The notes under the pieces are model-generated. The model worked only from the letters and a program-made list of their open reading frames with translations, was not told where the DNA came from and made no database searches. Of a stretch of 6,111 nt of DNA, positions 1 through 5,918 are shown piece by piece; positions within the stretch are counted from its first letter, which is position 1; each line of letters opens with the position of its first letter. The DNA comes from Candidatus Brocadiia bacterium (GTDB lineage: Bacteria > Planctomycetota > MHYJ01 > WSZJ01): the NCBI GenBank assembly GCA_013360825.1, contig JABWAY010000247.1:1-6111 (forward strand), in the 5' to 3' direction. The position numbers were made by a program, and so were the translations under genes.

Positions 1-901
1 CGCGGTCCAGCCCGGAGGCGAACGCATCCCACGAGCGCCGCAGTTCCGCGAGCCGCAGGCGGTCGGCCGCGTCCCCGAGGAGGAGGTCGCGCAGGATCCC
101 TCGGAGCGCGTCCCGGGCCGCAGGGTCGCGGACCATCCCGGCCGCGTGGGCCTCCGTGTCCCGCGGAATCACGACCACCGGGGCCCCTTCGAGCAGCCTG
201 CGGAAGTCCTCCGCGGCCGGATCCTCCGGTTCCGCGCGATTGAAGACCCATGCCGTCGCCTTCTTCTCGGCCCGGGCGCGGCGGATGGCCTTCCAGGTCT
301 CCTCGTCGGCGTACTTCGACGGGTTCACCACGAAGACCACCAGATCGGCGATGCGGTACAGGTCCTCCGCCGTGCGTCGGTTCGCGCCCTCGACGCTGTC
401 GTAGTCCGGGGCGTCCACGAGGACGACGGAGGCCAGCGTCGCATCCTCGTGCGCCATCGTCTCCACGGTCATGCTCCCCGGCTTCGGCTGCCCCGGCTCG
501 GGGGGACCCTTCGCATACCCCGCGAGAAAGTCCGGCGCCCGGAGCGCCTCGGTCGCGGACTGGTGATGGTAGAGAAGGGGCTGGGTGGTGCAGGGGCGGC
601 GGGAACTCGTTTCGGTGACCGGCTTTCCGGCGAGCGTATTGAGAAGCGTGGACTTGCCGACCCCGGTCCCGCCGAACAGGACGACGATGGCCGGCGCGCC
701 CCGCCCGCGGCCGAAGCGGAACCGGATGTGATCCTCCAGCCGGCGGCGGGCCTCCAGCAGGGCGCCGGCGACCTGCTGTCCCGGATCCGCCCACGCCGCA
801 GGCCGGATCGCCGCGAGGCTGCGGACCAGCCCGTCCACCTGCTCGAGCACGCGGAGCCGGAGCGGCTCGAAACTGAGTCCCTGGGCGGCCATGCGCTCCA
901 T
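1..901 (-). CDS. Dynamin/Era-like P-loop GTPase, partial (3' end outside window)
   Basis: I translated this minus-strand frame by hand; it stays open to the left edge, giving 300 codons. It begins with about 68 residues containing charged helical stretches. The G1 P-loop GGTGVGKST follows at about residues 77-85. A Thr pair in RPCTTQP (about 105-106) could be G2, and DAPDYDS (about 163-169) is G3. After a hydrophobic strand (ADLVVFVVNPSKYAD) comes FNRAE (about 220-224) where the G4 NKxD motif would lie. The order and the G3 form resemble bacterial dynamin-like or ribosome-associated GTPases; this is inference from motifs, and the substrate or partner is unknown. No membrane segment is visible in this part. 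The start is uncertain: ATG at 901 is chosen, but GTG at 928 (with CGGGG about 7 nt upstream) and ATG at 892 are in frame, and an in-frame stop at 994-992 limits extension. It is divergent from gdhA. Confidence 0.8.
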   Translation of the reverse strand, partial: MERMAAQGLSFEPLRLRVLEQVDGLVRSLAAIRPAAWADPGQQVAGALLEARRRLEDHIRFRFGRGRGAPAIVVLFGGTGVGKSTLLNTLAGKPVTETSSRRPCTTQPLLYHHQSATEALRAPDFLAGYAKGPPEPGQPKPGSMTVETMAHEDATLASVVLVDAPDYDSVEGANRRTAEDLYRIADLVVFVVNPSKYADEETWKAIRRARAEKKATAWVFNRAEPEDPAAEDFRRLLEGAPVVVIPRDTEAHAAGMVRDPAARDALRGILRDLLLGDAADRLRLAELRRSWDAFASGLDR

Positions 902-968
902 GGTCGCGGCGGCGGGGAACGGAGTCACGCGAAAACCCCGGGACGCGCCGGATCCCGCCCCGCGCAAT

Positions 969-998
969 TTGACCGCGCTTCCCGCGCATGCCTACAAT
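969..998 (+). promoter_or_regulatory. Sigma70-type promoter of gdhA
   Basis: The -35 box TTGACC (969-974) and the -10 box TACAAT (993-998) are separated by 18 bp, and each differs from consensus at one base. A transcript would start near 1005 and leave a leader of about 24 nt before the gdhA ATG, enough for the ribosome binding site at 1014-1019. This is the best promoter match in the window. It lies in the gap between the divergent GTPase gene and gdhA. If the GTPase began at its far-upstream TTG codon (967-965), the two would abut. Confidence 0.75.
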
Positions 999-1013
999 GA
1001 CCGGTCCACATCC

Positions 1014-1019
1014 AAGGAG
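1014..1019 (+). promoter_or_regulatory. Ribosome binding site fixing the gdhA start
   Basis: AAGGAG lies 9 nt before the ATG at 1029. The open frame extends upstream to an ATG at 891, but the promoter at 969-998 and this Shine-Dalgarno sequence show that 1029 is the start. The upstream 46 codons are non-coding on this strand and overlap the GTPase gene. Confidence 0.85.
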
Positions 1020-1028
1020 CGACTCCCC

Positions 1029-2291
1029 ATGTCCCAGGGCATTTCCCTCTACCAGACCGCCGTCGAGCAGTTCGAGCGCGCGGCGAACGTCATGAACCTC
1101 CCGCCGTACATCCGCGAAATTCTCCAGCACCCCAAGAACGAGATCGTCGTCAACTTCCCGGTGCTGCTCGACAACGGCAACTACAAGGTGTTTTCCGGGT
1201 ACCGGGTGCAGCACTCGAACGTCCTGGGCCCGTACAAGGGGGGGATCCGGTTCCACCCCAGCGTCAATGTGGACGAGGTCCGGGCGCTGGCCGCCTGGAT
1301 GACGTTCAAATGCGCCCTGGCGGATCTGCCGTTCGGGGGGGCGAAGGGAGGCGTGGCCGTGGACCCGCGGATGTTCTCGAGGGCGGAGCTGATGCGCATC
1401 ACGCGGCGCTTCACCAGCGCTCTCGGGGCGAACATCGGGCCCGACCACGACATCCCGGCGCCGGACGTCGGCACGAACGCGCAGACGATGGTCTGGATGA
1501 TGGACACCTACATGAACAGTCAGTCGAACGCGACGCGGCAGTCGTCCTGGGGTGTGGTCACAGGGAAATCGCTGGTCTGCGGCGGTTCGGAGGGGCGCGA
1601 GAAGGCGACGGGGCAGGGGGTGCAGATCGCGCTGGAGCAGTACATGAAGGAAGCGAAGATGGATCCGGCGCAGACGACGTTCTCGATCCAGGGATTCGGG
1701 AATGTCGGGTCGTGGGGCGCGGTCCTGATCGGGGAGATGGGGTGCAGGCTGGTGGCCGTGCAGGACCACACGGGGGCGCTGAAGAGCGAGAAGGGGATCG
1801 ACCCGAAGGCGCTGATGGAGTATGTGAAGAACACCGGCGGGGTGAAGGGGTACCCGGAGGCGGGGGCGTGCACGAACGAGGAGTACTGGAAGACGAAGGT
1901 GGACGTGCTGGTCCCGGCGGCGTTCGAGAACCAGATCACGGCGGAGAACGCGCCGTGGATCGACTGCCGGATCATCGTGGAGGGGGCGAACGGCCCGGTG
2001 ACGACGGAGGCGGAGCGGGCGCTGCTGGCCCGCGGGGTGACGTTCATTCCGGACATCCTCGCCAATTCGGGAGGCGTGATCGTGTCGTACTACGAGTGGC
2101 TCCAGAACAAGCGGAGCGAGCACTGGGACCTGGACGAGGTGGATGCGCGGCTCAAGAAGCAGCTGGTGCGCGCGGTTACGAACGTTCGGAAGGAAGCGAA
2201 GCGGCTGAAGGTGGACAACCGGACGGCGGCGTACGCGGTCGGGTTGAGGCGGATCGAGGCGGCGTACACGGAGCGCGGGATCTTCCCGTAA
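1029..2291 (+). CDS. gdhA: Glutamate dehydrogenase (Glu/Leu/Phe/Val dehydrogenase family)
   Basis: This cytoplasmic enzyme interconverts glutamate with 2-oxoglutarate plus ammonium using NAD(P). The product is 420 aa, the usual length of bacterial hexameric GDH. The N-terminal substrate domain carries GPYKGGIRF with K70, K94 in TFKCAL, the family signature LPFGGAKGGVAVDP with K106, and PAPDVGTN with D146. All four sit at a constant offset of 19 from the known Clostridium symbiosum residues K89, K113, K125 and D165, so the active site looks intact. The Rossmann domain shows GFGNVG at 222-227, and the C-terminal part has ILANSGGVIVSYYEW at 343-357. Glutamate rather than leucine or phenylalanine specificity follows from K70 and the overall match. 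NAD versus NADP use is not certain; D246 after the second Rossmann strand would suit NAD. It has its own promoter and appears monocistronic, facing the convergent receiver gene. Confidence 0.96.
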   Translation: MSQGISLYQTAVEQFERAANVMNLPPYIREILQHPKNEIVVNFPVLLDNGNYKVFSGYRVQHSNVLGPYKGGIRFHPSVNVDEVRALAAWMTFKCALADLPFGGAKGGVAVDPRMFSRAELMRITRRFTSALGANIGPDHDIPAPDVGTNAQTMVWMMDTYMNSQSNATRQSSWGVVTGKSLVCGGSEGREKATGQGVQIALEQYMKEAKMDPAQTTFSIQGFGNVGSWGAVLIGEMGCRLVAVQDHTGALKSEKGIDPKALMEYVKNTGGVKGYPEAGACTNEEYWKTKVDVLVPAAFENQITAENAPWIDCRIIVEGANGPVTTEAERALLARGVTFIPDILANSGGVIVSYYEWLQNKRSEHWDLDEVDARLKKQLVRAVTNVRKEAKRLKVDNRTAAYAVGLRRIEAAYTERGIFP

Positions 2292-2333
2292 GGAGTGGCG
2301 GGCGGGGGGTGCGCGGGCGGGCGATCCGTCCCG

Positions 2334-2362
2334 AGCCGCGAACCCTGTTCCCCGGCGCGGCT
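2334..2362. terminator. Possible weak stem-loop between convergent genes
   Basis: AGCCGCG (2334-2340) can pair with CGCGGCT (2356-2362) around a 15-nt loop in the 69-bp gap between gdhA and the receiver gene, reaching into the latter's stop codon. No T-run follows on either strand, so intrinsic termination is doubtful. It is the only sizeable inverted repeat I see there. Confidence 0.2.
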
Positions 2363-2825
2363 ACTTGCGGGCGGCCCGGGCGGCCTTCGCGGCCTTCTCG
2401 GACTTCTCGAGCTTCTCCGCCCTGCGCGCCAGCTTGCGGGTGACGGAGCGCAGCGGTTTCAGGCCCTGCGTCAGGACTTCCGCGACGTCGCCTTCCGCGA
2501 TCGGCTTGCGCATCAGCCCGATACAGCCGAGCTTGAGCGCCTGTTCCGCGGCGCGCTCGTTGTTCGCCCCCACGATCGCGATCACGGGGACTTCCTTCGT
2601 CTGGCGGTTCTTGAAGAAGTTCTTCAGCTCGTCCCAGGACTTCGGGACGTCCGTGTTCCAGACGACCAGGTCCGGCGTGGTCTTCTTGAGATGGTCGCGC
2701 GCATCCTGGGGGGTCAGTGCCAGGAGGGGGAGGTTGCCCATTTCCTCAATGCAGTCCTCGAACATCAGCAGGTCATCGACGATGTCGTCGACGATGAGGA
2801 TGTTCTTGGTTCGGTCCTGGTGCAT
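2361..2825 (-). CDS. Stand-alone receiver-like protein with degenerate phosphosite and basic tail
   Basis: The 154-aa product begins with a CheY-like receiver fold: ILIVDD (9-14) gives the acidic pair D13/D14, and CIGLMRKPI (101-109) gives the conserved Lys K107 followed by Pro. The strand that normally ends in the phosphorylated Asp reads PDLVVWNTDVP, so N57 (codon AAC, 2657-2655) replaces it. The Thr/Ser at the end of the fourth strand is V85 (PVIAIVG). Phosphorylation in the usual way is therefore unlikely, although D59 lies nearby. Residues 125-154 are a Lys/Arg/Ala-rich tail (12 of 30 basic, 8 Ala), probably helical, that may bind nucleic acid or a partner (inference). There is no output domain and no adjacent kinase. 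The start ATG has GGGAG about 10 nt upstream and a candidate promoter further up. It is convergent with gdhA and downstream of the HIT gene, 133 bp apart. Confidence 0.88.
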   Translation of the reverse strand: MHQDRTKNILIVDDIVDDLLMFEDCIEEMGNLPLLALTPQDARDHLKKTTPDLVVWNTDVPKSWDELKNFFKNRQTKEVPVIAIVGANNERAAEQALKLGCIGLMRKPIAEGDVAEVLTQGLKPLRSVTRKLARRAEKLEKSEKAAKAARAARK

Positions 2826-2858
2826 GGGGCAGGGTCTCCCGGGGTTCGAGGGAGGGGA

Positions 2859-2887
2859 ATTCTAGGGGGAGGGATTCCGGAAGTCCA
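2859..2887 (-). promoter_or_regulatory. Candidate promoter of the receiver-like gene
   Basis: Read on the minus strand, TGGACT (2887-2882) and TAGAAT (2864-2859) are separated by 17 bp. The -10 box matches consensus at 5 of 6 bases and the -35 box at 4 of 6. Transcription would start near 2852, about 27 nt before the ATG, leaving room for the GGGAG ribosome binding site. This suggests the gene is transcribed apart from the upstream HIT gene. Confidence 0.5.
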
Positions 2888-2946
2888 GCGCAAGAGGCGG
2901 GCGGGGGCGCGCCGGCGTTGGCCGGGGGGGCGCGGTCCCGGTTCGG

Positions 2947-2959
2947 GCGGGTTCCCCGC
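2947..2959 (-). terminator. Short hairpin at the end of the HIT gene
   Basis: GCGGG (2947-2951) pairs with CCCGC (2955-2959) around a 3-nt loop, directly at the HIT stop codon. A second 5-bp hairpin lies at 2912-2925. Neither is followed by a T-run on the minus strand, so this is only a weak terminator candidate in a very GC-rich gap. Confidence 0.15.
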
Positions 2960-3285
2960 TAACCCAGGGCGCCCAGTGGCCGCCCTCCCAGCACATGGAA
3001 GTGCAGGTGAAAGACGGTCTGCCCCGCGGACGCTCCGGTATTGGCGATCAGCCGGTACTCCGCGAGCCCCGCAAGGCGGGCGGCCTCCCGGACTCCCTCC
3101 AGCAGCTTCCCGCCCAGCGAGGCGTCCTCCAGCGACGCCAGGGACTCGACATGCCGGCGGGGAATCACCAGGAGGTGGGCGGGGGCCTGGGGCGCGATGT
3201 CGCGGATCGCGATCAGATCGGGAGTCTCCAGAACCCTCGGGGAGGGGATCTCCCCCGCAGCGATCCGGCAGAAAATGCAGCTCAT
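2959..3285 (-). CDS. HIT/HINT-family nucleotide hydrolase
   Basis: At 108 aa the product has the length of a bacterial HINT-type protein. These are small cytoplasmic dimers that hydrolyse or transfer nucleoside monophosphates, for example phosphoramidates of AMP. The N-terminus has CIFCRI with C3 and C6, the CxxC seen in zinc-binding members, followed by GEIPSPRVLE, the usual start of the fold. HLLVIPRRH (37-45) holds the mid-chain His. The catalytic triad is HLHFHVLGG at 93-101, with H93, H95 and H97; by analogy with human HINT1 the middle His, H95, is the nucleophile. The C-terminus ends a few residues after the GG, as in short HINT proteins. The ATG at 3285 is preceded by GGAGG with 5 nt spacing, a strong ribosome binding site. 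It is divergent from moaA. The exact substrate cannot be told from sequence. Confidence 0.95.
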   Translation of the reverse strand: MSCIFCRIAAGEIPSPRVLETPDLIAIRDIAPQAPAHLLVIPRRHVESLASLEDASLGGKLLEGVREAARLAGLAEYRLIANTGASAGQTVFHLHFHVLGGRPLGALG

Positions 3286-3312
3286 GACGTCCTCCGGAGA
3301 CGGAATGCCCCC

Positions 3313-3340
3313 ATTGTCCGGATCCCCGGGGGCGGCGCAA
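3313..3340 (-). promoter_or_regulatory. Candidate promoter of the HIT gene
   Basis: On the minus strand, TTGCGC (3340-3335) and GACAAT (3318-3313) are 16 bp apart, each matching consensus at 4 of 6 bases. Transcription would start near 3306, about 20 nt before the ATG, upstream of the GGAGG ribosome binding site. The matches are modest. Confidence 0.35.
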
Positions 3341-3366
3341 CGGGAAGCGTCCGCGGAAGGTCCGGC

Positions 3367-3395
3367 TTCACGCCCGCCGCCCGCCGGTCTACCAT
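3367..3395 (+). promoter_or_regulatory. Candidate promoter of moaA, pointing to a leaderless start
   Basis: TTCACG (3367-3372) and TACCAT (3390-3395) are 17 bp apart, each matching consensus at 4 of 6 bases. The expected start of transcription, about 7 nt after the -10 box, falls at or next to the GTG start codon at 3402. No Shine-Dalgarno sequence is visible, which fits a leaderless mRNA. Both points are inference from weak matches. Confidence 0.3.
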
Positions 3396-3401
3396 GGACG
3401 C

Positions 3402-4406
3402 GTGACGATCCTCGACACGCGGAACCGCCCTCTCCGGGATCTCCGGATCTCGGTCACGGACCGGTGCAATTTCCGGTGCAGCTACTGCATGCCGAAATCG
3501 GTCTTCGGCGCGGACCACGCGTTCCTGCCGAAGACGGAACTCCTGACGTTCGAGGAGATCGCCCGCCTGGCGGGGTTGTTCCGCGCTCTGGGCGTGGAGA
3601 AGATCCGCCTGACGGGAGGGGAGCCGACGCTCCGCAAGGACCTCGACGTCCTGGTCCGGATGCTGGCCGGCATCCCGGATCTCGACCTCACGCTCACGAC
3701 CAACGGCTCGACCCTCGACGCGCTCGCCCGGCCGCTCGCCGCGGCAGGGCTGCGCCGCGTCACGGTGTCGCTCGACTCGCTCGACGACGCCGTTTTCGGA
3801 AAAATGAACGACGTCAGCTTCCCGGTCGCGCGCGTCCTCGCCGGGATCGACGGCGCCGGGGCGGCCGGCCTGACGCCGCTGAAGATCAACTGCGTCGTCC
3901 GGCGGTCCGTCAACCTGGACTCCGTCATCCCCCTCGCCGAGCGCTTCCGCGGCTCCCCTCACGTCCTGCGCTTCATCGAGTTCATGGACGTCGGCACGAC
4001 CAACGGATGGCGGCTGGACGACGTCGTCCCGGCCGGGGAACTCGCCGCGATGATCGGGGCCCGGTGGCCGATCGAGCCCGCGGAAAGGCACTACCCCGGC
4101 GAGGTCGCCGAACGGTGGCGGTACCGGGACGGACGCGGGGAAATCGGGTTCATCTCCTCCGTGACCCGCGCGTTCTGCGGGGCCTGCACCCGCGCCCGCC
4201 TCTCCGCCGACGGACGCCTCTACCTCTGCCTGTTCGGGGTCCGCGGAATCGACCTCCGCGCCCCGCTTCGCAGCGGCGCCTCCGATGCGGACCTGACCGC
4301 GCTGATCTCCACGGCCTGGCGCGCGCGCGACGACCGCTATTCCGAGCTGCGCGGCGCCGCGACCGAGGGGCTCCCCAGAGTCGAGATGTCGTTCATCGGC
4401 GGCTGA
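3402..4406 (+). CDS. moaA: GTP 3',8-cyclase MoaA (molybdenum cofactor biosynthesis)
   Basis: MoaA is a radical-SAM enzyme that, with MoaC, converts GTP to cyclic pyranopterin monophosphate, the first step of molybdenum cofactor synthesis. The 334-aa product has the usual length. Near the N-terminus, LRISVTDRCNFRCSYCMP holds the radical-SAM cluster cysteines C22, C26 and C29. TGGEPTLRKD (71-80) is the SAM-binding GGEP motif. The C-terminal cluster cysteines are C259, C262 and C276, in FCGACTRARLSADG followed by LYLCLF; R264 and R266 correspond to the GTP-contacting arginines. The chain ends in GG, the essential MoaA tail. The GTG start at 3402 places the first motif at the normal distance; the ATG at 3394 is out of frame and stops after three codons. 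No other moa, moe or mog gene lies in the window. The molybdoenzyme served is unknown. Confidence 0.97.
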   Translation: MTILDTRNRPLRDLRISVTDRCNFRCSYCMPKSVFGADHAFLPKTELLTFEEIARLAGLFRALGVEKIRLTGGEPTLRKDLDVLVRMLAGIPDLDLTLTTNGSTLDALARPLAAAGLRRVTVSLDSLDDAVFGKMNDVSFPVARVLAGIDGAGAAGLTPLKINCVVRRSVNLDSVIPLAERFRGSPHVLRFIEFMDVGTTNGWRLDDVVPAGELAAMIGARWPIEPAERHYPGEVAERWRYRDGRGEIGFISSVTRAFCGACTRARLSADGRLYLCLFGVRGIDLRAPLRSGASDADLTALISTAWRARDDRYSELRGAATEGLPRVEMSFIGG

Positions 4407-4413
4407 ACCGCCG
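4397..4413 (+). terminator. Small hairpin over the moaA stop codon
   Basis: CGGCGG (4397-4402) pairs with CCGCCG (4408-4413) around a 5-nt loop containing the stop codon. No T-run follows, so it is at best a weak or factor-dependent termination signal. Confidence 0.2.
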
Positions 4414-4458
4414 CCGGGGCGGGCCGTCAGGATTCCCCCGCACGCCGCCCCCTTTCGC

Positions 4459-4487
4459 TTCACCCCCGGGCCGCCCCGGAATATCCT
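4459..4487 (+). promoter_or_regulatory. Candidate promoter of the aspartase gene
   Basis: TTCACC (4459-4464) and TATCCT (4482-4487) are 17 bp apart, each matching consensus at 4 of 6 bases, in the 117-bp gap after moaA. Transcription would start near 4494, with GGAGG at 4515-4519 as ribosome binding site 4 nt before the ATG. A short CCCCG/CGGGG inverted repeat (4474-4478 and 4488-4492) flanks the -10 box and could be incidental in this GC-rich stretch. Confidence 0.35.
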
Positions 4488-4523
4488 CGGGGGCTCGGCA
4501 GAGACACGACTCCCGGAGGGAAC

Positions 4524-5918
4524 ATGGAATTCCGTACTGAGAAGGACTCGCTCGGCGAACTGAAGGTTCCCGCGGCCGCCTACTACGGCGTCCAGACGCA
4601 GCGCGCGGTCGAGAACTATCCGATCTCGGGGATCCGCCCGCACCCGGCGTTCGTGCGCGCGTCGATCCAGATCAAGAAAGCCGCGGCGCGCGTCCACGGG
4701 GGGCTCGGGCTGCTGGCGAAGGACAAGGCGGACGCGATCGTGAAGGCGGCGGACGAGGTCCTGGCGGGGCACCTGGCGGACCAGTTCGTGGTGGACATTT
4801 TCCAGGCGGGGGCCGGAACGTCGCACAACATGAACTGCAACGAGGTGCTGGCGAACCGGGCCTGCGAGCTTCTGAACGGGAAGCGCGGCGACGTGAAGCT
4901 GGTCTCTCCGAACGACCATGTGAACATGGGGCAGTCCACGAACGACGTGATCCCGACCGCGATCCGCCTGGCGGCGCTGGACGTGCTTCCGGGGCTGGTG
5001 AAGGCGGCGGAGAGGCTGGCGGGGAGTTTCCGGAAGAAGGCGCAGGAGTTCGACGGGATCGTGAAGACAGGGCGGACGCACCTGCAGGACGCGGTTCCGG
5101 TGCGCCTGGGGCAGGAGTTCGGCGCCTACGGGTTCAACATCGGGCGGCACGCGAAGCGGCTGGCCGAGTCCGCGGACGGGTTGCGGGAGCTGGGGCTGGG
5201 CGGATCGGCGGCCGGGACGGGGTTGAACGTCCACACGGAGTACCGGGCGCGGGTCGCGCAGATGCTGTCGGAGCAGACGGGGGAGCGGCTGCGGACGGCG
5301 GGGGACTACTTCGAGGCGATGCAGTCGATGCGCCCGATCCAGGACGTCGCGCTCGCGGTGCAGAGTCTGGTGCTGGACGTGACCCGCATCTGCAACGACC
5401 TGCGGATGCTCTGCAGCGGCCCGCTGACCGGGCTCGCGGAGATCCGGGTTCCGGCCGTGCAGCCCGGAAGCTCGATCATGCCCGGCAAGATCAACCCCTC
5501 CATCCTGGAGATGGTCAACCAGCTCGGGTTCGCCGTCCTCGGGCGCTGCCAGACCGTCTCGCTCTGCGCCCAGGCGGGGCAGCTGGAGCTGAACGTGATG
5601 ATGCCGATCATCGGGTACGAGCTGATCAGTTCCATCCAGTGGCTCGCGAACGGCCTCAACGTGCTCGTCGAACGGTGCGTGGAGGGGATCGAGGCGGACC
5701 CGGAACGGTGCAAGTACTACACCGACATCAACGCGACGGTGGGGACGGCGCTGAACCCGCACCTGGGGTACCTGAAGGTGGCGGAGTGCATCAAGGAAGC
5801 GCTGGCGAAGAAGAAGACGATCGTGGACGTCGTGGTGGAGAAAGGCCTGATGCCGCGGGAGAAGGTGCTCGAGATCCTGGATGCCCGGAAGCTGACGGAG
5901 CCGGGCATTCATGAGTAG
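4524..5918 (+). CDS. aspA: Aspartate ammonia-lyase (class II fumarase/aspartase family)
   Basis: Aspartase reversibly splits L-aspartate into fumarate and ammonium. The 464-aa product is full length and carries the superfamily signature GSSIMPGKIN at 315-324. T99, S138, T139, N140, H186, S316 (expected catalytic base), K322 and N324 all align with the Bacillus AspB active-site residues at a constant offset of two (residue numbers recalled from published work). Two places separate it from fumarase C: QSTND (137-141), where fumarases have QSSND, and AGQLELNVMMP (351-361), where fumarases have a form like NFELNVFKP. The N-terminal YYGVQTQRAVENYPISG and the overall sequence are intermediate, so fumarase activity is not fully excluded. 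It starts at ATG with GGAGGG just upstream and overlaps the next gene by 8 bp. With gdhA in the same window, amino-acid deamination is the natural reading. Confidence 0.75.
   Translation: MEFRTEKDSLGELKVPAAAYYGVQTQRAVENYPISGIRPHPAFVRASIQIKKAAARVHGGLGLLAKDKADAIVKAADEVLAGHLADQFVVDIFQAGAGTSHNMNCNEVLANRACELLNGKRGDVKLVSPNDHVNMGQSTNDVIPTAIRLAALDVLPGLVKAAERLAGSFRKKAQEFDGIVKTGRTHLQDAVPVRLGQEFGAYGFNIGRHAKRLAESADGLRELGLGGSAAGTGLNVHTEYRARVAQMLSEQTGERLRTAGDYFEAMQSMRPIQDVALAVQSLVLDVTRICNDLRMLCSGPLTGLAEIRVPAVQPGSSIMPGKINPSILEMVNQLGFAVLGRCQTVSLCAQAGQLELNVMMPIIGYELISSIQWLANGLNVLVERCVEGIEADPERCKYYTDINATVGTALNPHLGYLKVAECIKEALAKKKTIVDVVVEKGLMPREKVLEILDARKLTEPGIHE

Noticed and set aside
146..1000. A 284-codon plus-strand frame opposite the GTPase gene
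   Set aside because: The minus strand carries the G1 and G3 motifs in order; the plus frame is Arg/Gly-rich with no domain and ends inside the gdhA promoter region.
891..1028. Extending gdhA upstream to the ATG at 891
   Set aside because: The added 46 residues do not resemble a GDH N-terminus, overlap the divergent gene, and lie upstream of and across the promoter at 969-998; AAGGAG marks the ATG at 1029.
2292..2360. Strong intrinsic terminator between convergent genes
   Set aside because: Only a 7-bp stem with a 15-nt loop and no T-run is present, so it is listed at low confidence only.
3041..4540. A 499-codon plus-strand frame overlapping the HIT gene and moaA
   Set aside because: It runs out of frame through moaA and antisense through the HIT gene; the Arg/Pro-rich translation has no motif.
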